From Wocania arenilitoris (lineage in GTDB: Bacteria; Bacteroidota; Bacteroidia; Flavobacteriales; Flavobacteriaceae), in assembly GCF_021728535.1 (NCBI RefSeq), contig NZ_JAKKDU010000018.1:1-64000 (forward strand): a DNA stretch of 64,000 nt, given 5' to 3'. The notes beneath the pieces are model-generated. The model was not told the DNA's origin and did not search any database. It worked only from the letters and a program-made list of their open reading frames with translations. Position numbers and translations under genes: made by a program. Position 1 is the stretch's first letter. The number at the start of each line of letters is the position of its first letter. Below are positions 37,964 through 46,993 of this stretch, one piece after another.

Positions 37964-38050
37964 TGAGTCATAACAAATCTGGTTACCCACCGAGATTATT
38001 ATTGGCGAATTACATCTGACCGATAAAAAATAATAAATTTAGACAGATGA
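37964..38050 (+). repeat. Diverged relative of Repeat A before the DUF4249 gene
   Basis: The last ~42 nt before the ATG at 38047 align without gaps to Repeat A with about 33 identities: TTACATCTGACCG, then AATAAATTTAGACAGATGAA. The 5' half differs in sequence but also forms a hairpin, AATCTGGT-TACCC-ACC-G-AGATT, at the place of the Repeat A stem. Position relative to the start codon is the same. Confidence 0.6.
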
Positions 38051-38913
38051 ATAATTTAAAAAAAATACATGAACACTTAATCAATGTAACCATTGTGAAC
38101 AAGAAATTAACATGCCTATTTTTAATAAGCTTAATTATATTTTCTTGTGAAGATGTTATTCAAGTCGACCTTGAAACTGCTCAAACAAGATTAGTTATAG
38201 ATGCCTCTCTAAACTGGCAAAAAGGCACTAGCGGTAATGAGCAATTTATAAAACTTTCGCTAACTGCACCCTATTTTAATAATACTATTCCTCCAGCAAC
38301 AGGAGCTACTGTAATTGTAACAGACTCAAATAGCAATACCTTTAATTTTACTGAAGAAGGTAATACTGGTATTTACACAAACAATACTTTTATTCCTGTA
38401 ATTAATAGAGAATACACGCTAACCATTACTTATAATAATGAAGTTTACACTGCTACTGAAACATTAATACCAGTATCTCCAATTGAATTTGTTGAACAAG
38501 AAAACGATGGTGGTTTTGCGGGCGACGAAATTGAAATAAAAGCTTTTTACACAGACCCAAAAGATATAGAGAATTTTTATTTATTCGAATTTAGAAAACT
38601 AGCTACAAATATTATTAGTCTTGAAGTTTATGATGATGAGTTTACAGACGGAAATCAAATTTTTGCCTTTTATTCAGATGAAAATATTTCAAGCGGTGAT
38701 TTATTAGAAATAAAAAATTATGGCATTTCTAGACGTGCATATAGCTATTTAGATATTTTACTACAACAAACTGACGATGAATCTGGTGACCCATTTGAAA
38801 CCCAACCTGCAACCGTAAGAGGCAATTGCATAAACACAACTAACCCAGACAACTACCCATTAGGTTATTTTAGGATTTCGGAAACAGATACCTTCACTTA
38901 TGTGATAGAATAA
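38047..38913 (+). CDS. DUF4249 domain lipoprotein
   Basis: The protein has 288 residues with the ATG start; a GTG at 38095 would give a cleaner lipoprotein signal (NKKLTCLFLISLIIFSC) and 272 residues, so the true start is uncertain. After the Cys comes EDVIQVDLETAQTRLVIDA, typical of DUF4249, then an Ig-like domain (ATGATVIVTDSNSNTF, REYTLTITYNNEVYTATETL). The C-terminus includes ATVRGNCINTTNPDNYPLGYF. DUF4249 proteins are encoded after TonB receptors and presumably sit on the outer-membrane surface as their partner. The ligand is unknown. Confidence 0.85.
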   Translation: MNNLKKIHEHLINVTIVNKKLTCLFLISLIIFSCEDVIQVDLETAQTRLVIDASLNWQKGTSGNEQFIKLSLTAPYFNNTIPPATGATVIVTDSNSNTFNFTEEGNTGIYTNNTFIPVINREYTLTITYNNEVYTATETLIPVSPIEFVEQENDGGFAGDEIEIKAFYTDPKDIENFYLFEFRKLATNIISLEVYDDEFTDGNQIFAFYSDENISSGDLLEIKNYGISRRAYSYLDILLQQTDDESGDPFETQPATVRGNCINTTNPDNYPLGYFRISETDTFTYVIE

Positions 38914-38929
38914 CTTTTTTTATTAAGAG

Positions 38930-38945
38930 TTGGCACAAAAGTTGT
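38930..38945 (+). promoter_or_regulatory. Candidate sigma-54 promoter of the efflux operon
   Basis: TTGGCACAAAAGTTGT matches the -24/-12 consensus TTGGCACGNNNNTTGC with correct spacing. The -12 GC is GT here. It lies 150 nt before the adaptor gene. From memory, efflux operons of this kind in Bacteroidota often sit beside sigma-54 regulator genes, but none is visible here. Confidence 0.4.
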
Positions 38946-39095
38946 GTGATATTTATAGAAGTAAATTAAATTTTTTCAAAGAATCAGCGTCATTTATAAA
39001 TAGAATCATAAAATTATGATTTTATTAACTGTAAGAAATTATTTGTATTATACTTTTAAGCTGTTTTAATATCACCAATCAAAAAACCATCCAAT

Positions 39096-40340
39096 ATGAA
39101 TAAAAAAAGACTAACCATCATAATAGGAGCTATACTCCTATTAATTATTTCCTATTTTTATTTTGGCGCTAATAGCGACGAAGATAGTTCACTAACTTCC
39201 AAGGTAGTAAAAACAGATTTTATAAACGAAATCATTACTTCAGGAGAAGTGCGTTCCACTAGTCTAAAAAACATCAATGGTCCTAGAAATTTAAGAAAAT
39301 TTAGACTAAGAGATGTGAAAATTCAAGATTTAATAGCAGAAGGCACTATTGTTAAAAAAGGTGATTACGTTGGTAGATTAGATCCTGCAGAAGTCAACGA
39401 ACAAATACTTGATGCCAGATTAAATTTAGAGTCTGCCCAATCACAATTTATACAGCAACAACTAGATACAACACTCACCTTAAAACAAGAACGAAATGCT
39501 ATTAAAGATCTGCAATTTAACATAGAAGAAAATAAACTAGAGCTAAAACAGTCTATTTACGAACCACCAGCAACAATAAAAAAACTTGAAATAACCATAA
39601 AAAAACTTGAACGAGATTTAAGGGAAAAAAAAGATGATTACGATATAAAAATACAGCAAGCTAAAGCTAAAATGGTTGAAGTTTCTGCAGAGGTAACGAA
39701 AAACCAAAAAAGCTTAGACGCCTTGTTAGATTTACTAAAATCATTCACAATACATTCAGAATCAGATGGTATGGTTACTTATGTTACAGAGTGGGACGGT
39801 AGAAAGAAAAAAGTAGGCTCAAGTATAAGCGCTTGGAATCCAGCTATTGCCTCTTTGCCTGATTTAAGTAAGATGGAGTCTAGAACCTTTGCCAATGAAG
39901 TTGATATTAGAAAAATAAAAAAGGATATGCCTGTAACGGTAGGCTTTGATGCTTTTCCTGAAATACAACTAGAAGGTATTGTTACAGATGTTGCCAATGT
40001 AGGTGAAAAGAAAAGAGGTTCAGATATAAAAGTTTTCCAAATACTCATTAAATTATTAAAAACTGATGATAATATTAGACCAGGAATGACCACATCTAAC
40101 AAAATATTGACTTATACTGAAAAAGATGTTTTAACAATTCCGTTAGAGTCTGTGTTTACAATAGACTCTATAACCTATGTTTACAAAAAATCTGGTCTTT
40201 CAACAGAAAAAAGACAAGTCATCTTAGGTAAATCCAATAACAACGATATTATAGTTAAACAAGGTTTACAAGAAGATGATATTATATTTCTTAGTAAACC
40301 GGAAAATTCTACCAACGAAACTATAACTCTAATTAAATAA
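39096..40340 (+). CDS. HlyD-family periplasmic adaptor of a tripartite efflux system
   Basis: The 414-residue protein has an N-terminal membrane anchor (LTIIIGAILLLIISYFYFG) and a split lipoyl domain (VKKGDYVGRLDPAEVNEQI near residue 85 and SESDGMVTYVTEWDGRKKKV near 222). Between these lies a long alpha-hairpin coiled coil at about 105-215. A beta-barrel domain with RKIKKDMPVTVGFDAFPEIQ and a C-terminal membrane-proximal domain follow. It bridges the inner-membrane permease encoded 1 bp downstream with a TolC-type channel encoded third. The substrate is unknown. Confidence 0.85.
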   Translation: MNKKRLTIIIGAILLLIISYFYFGANSDEDSSLTSKVVKTDFINEIITSGEVRSTSLKNINGPRNLRKFRLRDVKIQDLIAEGTIVKKGDYVGRLDPAEVNEQILDARLNLESAQSQFIQQQLDTTLTLKQERNAIKDLQFNIEENKLELKQSIYEPPATIKKLEITIKKLERDLREKKDDYDIKIQQAKAKMVEVSAEVTKNQKSLDALLDLLKSFTIHSESDGMVTYVTEWDGRKKKVGSSISAWNPAIASLPDLSKMESRTFANEVDIRKIKKDMPVTVGFDAFPEIQLEGIVTDVANVGEKKRGSDIKVFQILIKLLKTDDNIRPGMTTSNKILTYTEKDVLTIPLESVFTIDSITYVYKKSGLSTEKRQVILGKSNNNDIIVKQGLQEDDIIFLSKPENSTNETITLIK

Positions 40341-40341
40341 G

Positions 40342-41718
40342 ATGTTAGACAAACTATTTTTAGAAAAATTAAAGTCTAATTTCGTTGAAGCCTTTAGAGT
40401 TATAAAAACCAATAAAATTAGAACTTTTTTAACTGCTCTCGGAATTATTTTTGGAGTAGCGGCAGTAATAGCTATGTTAGCAATTGGTAACGGTGCCGAA
40501 AAAGAAATATTAGCGCAACTAGAGCTAGTAGGGGTTAACAACATAGTAATTACCCCTATTCCAGATGAAAAAGATGACAATAATGAAGATGATGAAAATA
40601 ATGAAGGAGCTAATGAGTCTAAAAAAATATCTAAAGGATTAGATTTATTAGATGTTGAAAGCATTAAAAAAAACATTCCATCGATTAAGGTTAGTAGTCC
40701 CGAAATTATTATGGATACCTATGTTATAAACAATGGTAGACAGAAACCCGTAAAACTTATAGGCATATACCCATCGTTTTTTCAGGTATCAAATATACAA
40801 CTGGAAAAAGGTAAAAATTTTTCCAATTACCAATTAAAAAATGCATTACCAGTATGCATTATAGGGAAAAAATTAGAAAAAAAACTATTTACTGGCGAGG
40901 GCTCTATTGGTAAATATATAAAAGTAAAAGATGTTTGGCTACAAATTATTGGCGTAATAGAAGAAAAACTAATCTCTGAAAAAGCGCAAGAAAACTTAGG
41001 TATAAGAGATCTAAATCAAGATGTGTACACACCTATCAAAACATTTTTGGTTCGCTATAAAAACAGAAAAATTATAAGCGAAAAACCTTTAGATTTTAGT
41101 GGTGGTGGTATAATTATAGTAAACGGAAATAACCAAGGTCCAAAAAAAAGAATCCCAAGAGGAAATTACCATCAAATAGACAAGCTTACAGTACAGGTTA
41201 ATAAATCTACTGAATTAAAAGCTACTGCAGAAGTATTGAGTAAAATGTTAAAACGAAAACACAATGATGTACTAGATTTTGAAATAACCATTCCTATTCA
41301 ACTACTTAAACAACAACAAAAAACAAAACAAATATTCAACATTGTTTTGAGTATTATTGCTGGTATTTCTTTATTAATTGGTGGTATTGGTATTATGAAT
41401 ATTATGCTAGCATCAGTACTTGAAAGAACAAAGGAAATTGGAATTATAAGAGCTATTGGAGCTACCGAAGAAGATGTGATTTTGCAGTTTTTAGCAGAAT
41501 CGATACTTATAAGTGTTGGAGGTGGTATTATCGGTATTATTGTTGGAATAATAGGTGCTTACATTATTGAAATAGCATCTGGTATAGAAACCATATTATC
41601 AATAAACTCTATATTATTATCCTTTTTTATAGCTGTAATTGTTGGTTTAATATTTGGAATATTTCCTGCTAAAGCAGCAGCAAATAAAAAACCTATAGAA
41701 GCTCTAAGATCTGAATAA
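40342..41718 (+). CDS. MacB-like ABC transporter permease (FtsX family), no ATPase domain
   Basis: The 458-residue protein has the MacB transmembrane topology. One membrane helix lies near residue 25-45 (FLTALGIIFGVAAVIAMLAI). A large periplasmic domain at about 50-325 contains an acidic insert (DEKDDNNEDDENNEG). Three C-terminal helices start with GISLLIGGIGIMNIMLASVL and are followed by ERTKEIGIIRAIGAT, the coupling segment. The ATPase part of MacB is absent and no ATPase gene is in the operon, so a partner from elsewhere is needed. The spacing of 1 bp to the adaptor gene indicates one operon. Confidence 0.85.
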   Translation: MLDKLFLEKLKSNFVEAFRVIKTNKIRTFLTALGIIFGVAAVIAMLAIGNGAEKEILAQLELVGVNNIVITPIPDEKDDNNEDDENNEGANESKKISKGLDLLDVESIKKNIPSIKVSSPEIIMDTYVINNGRQKPVKLIGIYPSFFQVSNIQLEKGKNFSNYQLKNALPVCIIGKKLEKKLFTGEGSIGKYIKVKDVWLQIIGVIEEKLISEKAQENLGIRDLNQDVYTPIKTFLVRYKNRKIISEKPLDFSGGGIIIVNGNNQGPKKRIPRGNYHQIDKLTVQVNKSTELKATAEVLSKMLKRKHNDVLDFEITIPIQLLKQQQKTKQIFNIVLSIIAGISLLIGGIGIMNIMLASVLERTKEIGIIRAIGATEEDVILQFLAESILISVGGGIIGIIVGIIGAYIIEIASGIETILSINSILLSFFIAVIVGLIFGIFPAKAAANKKPIEALRSE

Positions 41719-41787
41719 AACATAATTTATTTAGCTATTAACCATATAATAAAATCTTATCAATCAACTAACATAAACTAAATCCTT

Positions 41788-43248
41788 GTGAAAAAATTAT
41801 TCATATTACTAGTAATAACACTCCCGTTAATAAGCTTCTCACAATCAAAAAAAATTACCTTAACAGAAGCTATAAACATTGCTCAAAAAAAATCGCCAGA
41901 GTATAAAAGAAATCTTAATAGAAATCAGGCAAATTATTGGCGTTTTAGAAATTACAAAGCAGGCTTTTTACCTCAATTTAGGCTAAATGCTACTTTGCCA
42001 GCGTACAGTAATAGAATTATAAGACAAACAAATGATGCTGGACAAGATATCTTTGTAAATCAAAATCAGTTGGTTATTGAAGGTGGTTTATCTGTGTCTC
42101 AAAGTATACCTTATACAGGCGGTACCTTATCAGTATTCTCTAATTTAGAACGTGTTGAACTTTTTGGGTTAGCAGATAATATCCAATATTCTGTGGTCCC
42201 TCTTAGTCTTAGTTATTTTCAAGAGTCTCTCCTATTCAATCCATTTAAATGGGATAAAAAAATTGAACCTTTAATTTATGAGGAGTCTAAAAGAGAGTTT
42301 GTTGAAAATATGGAGCGCATATCGGTAAACACAGCACGTAGATATTTTGAATTACTTAAAGCACAAATGCAGTTAAAAATTGCTGAAGTAAACCTTTTAA
42401 ATCAAGATACTTTATACCAAATTGCAAAAGGCAGATTTAAAATGGGTAAAATTGCTGAAAACGAATTATTGCAAATGGAGTTAACCCTTTTAAATTCTAA
42501 AAATAATGTTACCACAAATACTGTTGAACTTAAAAGAACATCTCAAAATTTAGCGCGTTATTTAGAATTAGACACAGAAGATATTGAATTGGATATTCCT
42601 GAAGAATTACCTCTTTTTGATGTAAGTATTGAAAAAGCTTTAAGTGAAGCACAATCGAATAGAAAAGCAATAATAGAATTTAGAAGACAGCGTTTAGAAG
42701 CTGAAAAAGAAGTTGCTTTTCAAAAAGGCAATAACCGCCTGCAATTAGGAGTAAGAGCTAATTTTGGTGTTTCCCAAAATGGAGAAGATTTTAACGATCT
42801 TTTTAGCAGCTATAATAAACAACAAAACGTTTCGGTTACATTAGGTATACCTCTTTTTGATTGGGGCGTATCTAAATCTAGACGCAAAATGGCAGAAGCT
42901 GATTTAAGTTTAACTGAAAATAATATTAAACAGGATAAGCAAGAATTTGAGCAAGAAATATATTTACATGTTTTAAACTGGTCTAGCCAACGCGATTTTT
43001 TATTCACTGCCCAAAAAGCTAAAGAGGTAGCTACAAAAAGGTACGATATATCTAAAAAACGATATGTTTTAGGGAAAATTGACATCTTGAATTTAAACGT
43101 TGCTTTAGAACAAAGGGACAGAGCTGTACTTCAATATTTAAATTCATTAGAGGATTTTTGGAGAGATTATTATGTTTTAAGGCAACTCACGCTTTACGAT
43201 TTTATAAAGGATGAAAAAATTGAAGTAGAAGATATTATTTTCGATTAA
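41788..43248 (+). CDS. TolC-family outer-membrane channel
   Basis: The 486-residue protein starts with GTG and has a signal peptide (KKLFILLVITLPLISFSQ). It has the repeated helical layout of TolC proteins: ITLTEAINIAQKKSPEYKRN near residue 23, then long helices including AKGRFKMGKIAENELLQMEL near 215. The second repeat has LEAEKEVAFQKGNNRLQLGV, and later come VSVTLGIPLFDWGVSKSRR and KRYVLGKIDILNLNVALEQR. It is the third gene of the adaptor-permease-channel operon and supplies the outer-membrane exit. Confidence 0.9.
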   Translation: MKKLFILLVITLPLISFSQSKKITLTEAINIAQKKSPEYKRNLNRNQANYWRFRNYKAGFLPQFRLNATLPAYSNRIIRQTNDAGQDIFVNQNQLVIEGGLSVSQSIPYTGGTLSVFSNLERVELFGLADNIQYSVVPLSLSYFQESLLFNPFKWDKKIEPLIYEESKREFVENMERISVNTARRYFELLKAQMQLKIAEVNLLNQDTLYQIAKGRFKMGKIAENELLQMELTLLNSKNNVTTNTVELKRTSQNLARYLELDTEDIELDIPEELPLFDVSIEKALSEAQSNRKAIIEFRRQRLEAEKEVAFQKGNNRLQLGVRANFGVSQNGEDFNDLFSSYNKQQNVSVTLGIPLFDWGVSKSRRKMAEADLSLTENNIKQDKQEFEQEIYLHVLNWSSQRDFLFTAQKAKEVATKRYDISKKRYVLGKIDILNLNVALEQRDRAVLQYLNSLEDFWRDYYVLRQLTLYDFIKDEKIEVEDIIFD

Positions 43249-43278
43249 GTTTCATTATTAATTCATTATTTTTGGATT

Positions 43279-44100
43279 ATGAGCTTTATAAAAGTAACTG
43301 AACAGGATTCAAATTACAATCATCTAGAAAAGATGAGTGTTAAGGAGTTAATTACTAACATAAATAACGAAGACAAAACTGTACCGCTAGCAGTAGAAAA
43401 ATCACTTCCACAGATAGAATTATTAATAGAACAAATTATTTTAAAACTAAGAAATGGTGGCCGATTATTTTATATAGGAGCAGGGACAAGTGGTAGATTA
43501 GGAATTTTAGACGCTTCGGAATGTCCACCAACATATGGTGTTTCTCATAAATTAGTTGTAGGCTTAATTGCAGGTGGCGATATTGCCATACGAAAATCTG
43601 TTGAAGATGCTGAGGATTCAATTACCCAAGGGTGGAAAGATTTACAAAAACACAATATTAACGAACAGGATGTTGTTGTTGGTATTGCTGCTTCTGGAAC
43701 TACACCTTATGTAATTTCAGCTTTAGAAACTTGTAATGAAAATAACATTATTACTGGCTGTATTACTTGCAATGCAAATAGTCCGCTATCTAACGCATCA
43801 AAATACCCTATTGAAGTTACAGTTGGCCCTGAGTTTGTAACTGGGAGTTCAAGAATGAAAGCTGGTACTGCTCAAAAATTAGTTTTAAATATGATTACCA
43901 CTACAACCATGATACAACTTGGTCATGTAAAAGGAAATAAAATGGTAGACATGCAGTTAAGCAATAACAAACTTGTAAATAGAGGTGTAAGAATGGTTAT
44001 GAATGAAATTAATGTATCCGAGGAAAAAGCAAAAAAGCTTATAGATAAATTTGGTAGCGTTCGTGTCGCTGTTAAAAATTACACAAATGGAAACCAGTAA
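43279..44100 (+). CDS. murQ: N-acetylmuramic acid 6-phosphate etherase
   Basis: MurQ cleaves the lactyl ether of MurNAc-6-phosphate to give GlcNAc-6-phosphate and D-lactate in peptidoglycan recycling. The 273-residue SIS-domain protein shows GGRLFYIGAGTSGRLGILDA near residue 57, SECPPTYGV, VGIAASGTTPYVISAL near 134 and GPEFVTGSSRMKAGTAQKLV near 184. It lies 30 bp after the TolC gene and may be co-transcribed with it. It lacks the short C-terminal extension of the 298-residue E. coli enzyme, which is common in this group. Confidence 0.95.
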   Translation: MSFIKVTEQDSNYNHLEKMSVKELITNINNEDKTVPLAVEKSLPQIELLIEQIILKLRNGGRLFYIGAGTSGRLGILDASECPPTYGVSHKLVVGLIAGGDIAIRKSVEDAEDSITQGWKDLQKHNINEQDVVVGIAASGTTPYVISALETCNENNIITGCITCNANSPLSNASKYPIEVTVGPEFVTGSSRMKAGTAQKLVLNMITTTTMIQLGHVKGNKMVDMQLSNNKLVNRGVRMVMNEINVSEEKAKKLIDKFGSVRVAVKNYTNGNQ

Positions 44101-44326
44101 AACCGATAAAAACTTACTTGTAAAAGGGTTGAAAACTATGGCAATTTCTTTAGGTTGTATGTTTTTAGGTCCAACACTTTATTATATTGCACTAACTAAT
44201 AAAGAAAAACCACTTTATATTCCCATATTAATTATTGCAATAATTGTTTGTGTGTTAGCTATCTTTTTTGCTTTTAAAGGCATCAATACTATTTTAGATA
44301 GTATGTTTAAAAAAAGTAACTCCTAA
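44087..44326 (+). CDS. Small membrane protein, DUF6095-like
   Basis: Starting at ATG 44087, which overlaps the last 14 bp of murQ, the 79-residue protein (METSKTDKNLLVKGLKTMA) has two membrane helices. They lie near residues 18-35 (ISLGCMFLGPTLYYIAL) and 43-62 (IPILIIAIIVCVLAIFFAFK), with a short basic tail. It fits the DUF6095 family, which in flavobacteria follows murQ. The overlap implies coupled translation. Function unknown. Confidence 0.7.
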   Translation: METSKTDKNLLVKGLKTMAISLGCMFLGPTLYYIALTNKEKPLYIPILIIAIIVCVLAIFFAFKGINTILDSMFKKSNS

Positions 44327-44327
44327 A

Positions 44328-44828
44328 TTAATTTGACATAATAGATTTTGGAGTAGTTGGGTTGTAACCAAAATCTGCATCATCAAAAGAAATATTCAAT
44401 CCTTCTAATATATAATTTATAATAGCATAGTGGTGTATGGTATGGCTGTTAGCTTGAGCAAAAACAGCGCCTAAAGTATATTTTATTTGAGTTTTTCCTA
44501 AGCCTAAATCGTCAACAACTTGTACTGTATCGTCCATATTAAAATCAGAATTACTTAATTTTTCAATAACGGAATTTAAATAATTCTTAGCGCAATCACA
44601 TTTAGACTCTACATCTTTACTCCTACTTCTTGCTGTTAAATCTATTACCTTATCAGCATCTATATTAAATATACAATCATAAAAATCTAATATGTGTCTA
44701 ATATGTGTGCCAACACTGGAATAATAAGGAGCTAATGAAGTATTACAAAGTGTATCATCTTGTAAATTATCAAGTAAATTTTTAGATTTTTGGAGTGTTT
44801 TTAAAGTAGATTGAATGATAATATCCAT
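44328..44828 (-). CDS. DinB-family protein
   Basis: From ATG 44828 (MDIIIQSTLKTLQ) the protein has 166 residues. It forms a four-helix bundle of the DinB/YfiT type with potential metal-binding His in SVGTHIRHILDFYD near residue 43 and QANSHTIHHYAIINYIL near 125. Such proteins are putative metal-dependent transferases or hydrolases, some using bacillithiol. The gene converges with the murQ-DUF6095 pair. An upstream TTG start would add six residues that have no support. Confidence 0.75.
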   Translation of the reverse strand: MDIIIQSTLKTLQKSKNLLDNLQDDTLCNTSLAPYYSSVGTHIRHILDFYDCIFNIDADKVIDLTARSRSKDVESKCDCAKNYLNSVIEKLSNSDFNMDDTVQVVDDLGLGKTQIKYTLGAVFAQANSHTIHHYAIINYILEGLNISFDDADFGYNPTTPKSIMSN

Positions 44829-45114
44829 GGAAACTAATTTAGACAAATATTTTTAACTTAAAAATTATTTTTCACCTAGTCCTAAAACTAGTAATAACTT
44901 ACATTTTAATAATACAATAATTTCCCACTCTGCTAAAGTATCTCGTAAATTTATGACTATTGAAAATTATGGTGTGCTATTTACAATAATAAAAAATTAT
45001 ACTGAATATATATATTGACTTAAAGTAAGTTCAGTATTTTTATAAACTAAAATTAAGCAATTTATTTTACTAGTTTTATTCTATAAATTACATGCTAAAC
45101 TAATAAGGGAGTAA

Positions 45115-46662
45115 ATGACATTTTTAAAAACAGCAAATTTTGCGTTTATATTTTTTATTTTAATAGCAGTAAATATAATTTTCTTTAGCACTAATAAAGA
45201 AACTAAATTGTATATTTCTATTAACAATGATTTTACGACAGACACTATACTTTCTGGCAAACAACTAGCCGAAATTTATTGCAAAATTTGTCATCAATTT
45301 CCAGAACCAGCACTATTAGACAAAACTACTTGGATTGAGAATGTATTACCTAATATGGGACTTAGAATGGGAATCAAAATTCCTGATGTAAATCCATTTG
45401 CGGGCACTCCAAAAGAAGATCTTGATTTGGTAAAATCTTTAGGTATATACCCAGACAAGCCAATTATCACTCAAAATCAATGGGCTAAAATTATACAATA
45501 CTATAAAGATGAAGCCCCAAACCAACCTTTAGAACAAAAAATAGAATCAGAAAAATTTAACAATCTTCCATTATTTAAAGCCGAAAAGGTTTTTATAAAC
45601 AACAAAGGTTTTCCTAGAACCTCCATGTTAAAATATGATGTATATACAAATCTATTATATGTTGGTGATGCCAGTAACTTAATATATGTTTTAGATAATA
45701 AAATGGCTGTTAAAAAAACTTGGAAAATGCCAAGTCCTGCTGTTGATATTGACTTCCCTCCCAATAGTTCTCCAAGAATATTAACCATTGGTAAATTTAG
45801 TCCTTCCGATCAAAAATTAGGCAGTCTTTTATACAATAATAAAAGTATACAAAACTTACCCAGACCTGTCGATTTTGCTACTGCAGATTTAAATATGGAC
45901 ACAAAAGAAGACATTGTTATTTGTGGCTTTGGGCACAATACAGGCAAGCTATTATGGTACGATAACTTTAACACAGAAAAAGTACATATATTAAAAGATT
46001 TACCTGGGTCTAGAAAAGTTGAAATAGCTGATTTAAATAATGATAACAAACTAGATATTGTAGTTTTAATGGCTCAAGCCTTCGAACAAATATCTGTTTT
46101 TTACAATAAAGGAAACAATACATTTGAAGAAAAAGTAGTTTTAGAGTTCCCTCCTGTTTACGGTGTTAGTTATTTTGAATTAGTAGATTTTAATAATGAT
46201 GGACATAAAGATATACTTTTAACTAATGGTGATAACTGGGATTATTCTATAATTAGAAAAAACTACCATGGTGTTAGAATTTATTTAAATGACGGACAAA
46301 ATAATTTTAAAAAATCATTTTTTTACCCATTATACGGTGCAAGCAAAGCAGTAGCAAGAGATTTTGATAAAGATGGCGATTTAGATATTGCTGCTTCAGC
46401 TTTTTATAATGATGAAGATAAGCCGGAACAAGCATTTATTTACTTAAAAAATGATGGGGAAATGAACTTCAAAGGATATTCTACACCTGAGGCAGCATCA
46501 GGAAAATGGCTAACTATGGATGTTGGAGACTACGACAACGACGGAGATATCGATATATTTTTAGGCTCCTATTTTCATACATTTGGAGAATATTTTAAGC
46601 AAGTTTCAAAGGGCGTTTCGGAGTTTCCACAATTATTAGTACTTACTAATAATTTGGAATAA
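45115..46662 (+). CDS. Exported cytochrome c-type/FG-GAP (VCBS) repeat protein
   Basis: The 515-residue protein has an N-terminal signal or anchor (FAFIFFILIAVNIIFFS) and the heme c motif C56-K-I-C59-H60, followed by QFPEPALLDKTTWIENVLPN. From about residue 195 it forms a beta-propeller of FG-GAP/VCBS repeats with Ca-binding loops: DLNNDNKLDIVV, DFNNDGHKDILL, DFDKDGDLDIAA and DYDNDGDIDIFLG. The combination suggests an exported electron-transfer or binding protein; no partner is encoded nearby. A REP-like hairpin begins directly after its stop. Confidence 0.8.
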   Translation: MTFLKTANFAFIFFILIAVNIIFFSTNKETKLYISINNDFTTDTILSGKQLAEIYCKICHQFPEPALLDKTTWIENVLPNMGLRMGIKIPDVNPFAGTPKEDLDLVKSLGIYPDKPIITQNQWAKIIQYYKDEAPNQPLEQKIESEKFNNLPLFKAEKVFINNKGFPRTSMLKYDVYTNLLYVGDASNLIYVLDNKMAVKKTWKMPSPAVDIDFPPNSSPRILTIGKFSPSDQKLGSLLYNNKSIQNLPRPVDFATADLNMDTKEDIVICGFGHNTGKLLWYDNFNTEKVHILKDLPGSRKVEIADLNNDNKLDIVVLMAQAFEQISVFYNKGNNTFEEKVVLEFPPVYGVSYFELVDFNNDGHKDILLTNGDNWDYSIIRKNYHGVRIYLNDGQNNFKKSFFYPLYGASKAVARDFDKDGDLDIAASAFYNDEDKPEQAFIYLKNDGEMNFKGYSTPEAASGKWLTMDVGDYDNDGDIDIFLGSYFHTFGEYFKQVSKGVSEFPQLLVLTNNLE

Positions 46663-46663
46663 T

Positions 46664-46700
46664 GAACTGCCTCGACACAGAGCTTACGAGGTACTAAAAT
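46664..46700. repeat. REP-like hairpin related to the RAYT element
   Basis: CCTCG-N12-CGAGG is embedded in GAACTGCCTCG...AGCTTACGAGGTACTAAAAT. It aligns to the left flank of the IS200/RAYT transposase (GAACTACCCCGCAGC...AGCTGACGAGGTATCAGAAT) with most positions identical. It begins immediately after the VCBS gene stop. Confidence 0.7.
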
Positions 46701-46738
46701 AAACGTAGTTGATTTTTGTGAACCAATTTTTTCATTAA

Positions 46739-46835
46739 ATGAAACATCCATGATTAATATTTAATCACACAACCAAATGATTATTTAGGATGTTACATGT
46801 GACCGTTGAATAACAATAAATATAAACACATGAAA
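46739..46835 (+). repeat. Repeat A copy 3, abutting a transposase remnant
   Basis: This copy is nearly identical to copy 1, with hairpin and arms intact. Its ATG (46830) opens only a 14-codon frame that runs antisense into an IS630-type transposase remnant. Here no real gene follows the element, so it can move or be copied without its gene. Confidence 0.85.
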
Positions 46836-46993
46836 ACTCGTATTGTCAATGATAATAATTTTAACTTCTTTTGACTTATAAAGAGAAAAGACCTCTAAAT
46901 GCTTATAGAATATTTCACTGGTTATTCCTTTTATTTCATACACAAAGCTACCTCCATTAATAGGAGAAAAGCTGATTTTTCTTTCATAATTTA
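46836..46993 (-). pseudogene. IS630-type transposase remnant
   Basis: On the minus strand the frame reads ISFSPINGGSFVYEIKGITS, EIFYKHLEVFSL, then VKIIIIDNTSFH. The last part is the second catalytic segment of IS630-type DDE transposases (hydrophobic strand, D-N-x-x-x-H). The frame is cut at the His by Repeat A, and both the N-terminus and the PYSPxLNPIE segment are missing. About 52 codons remain. Confidence 0.55.
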
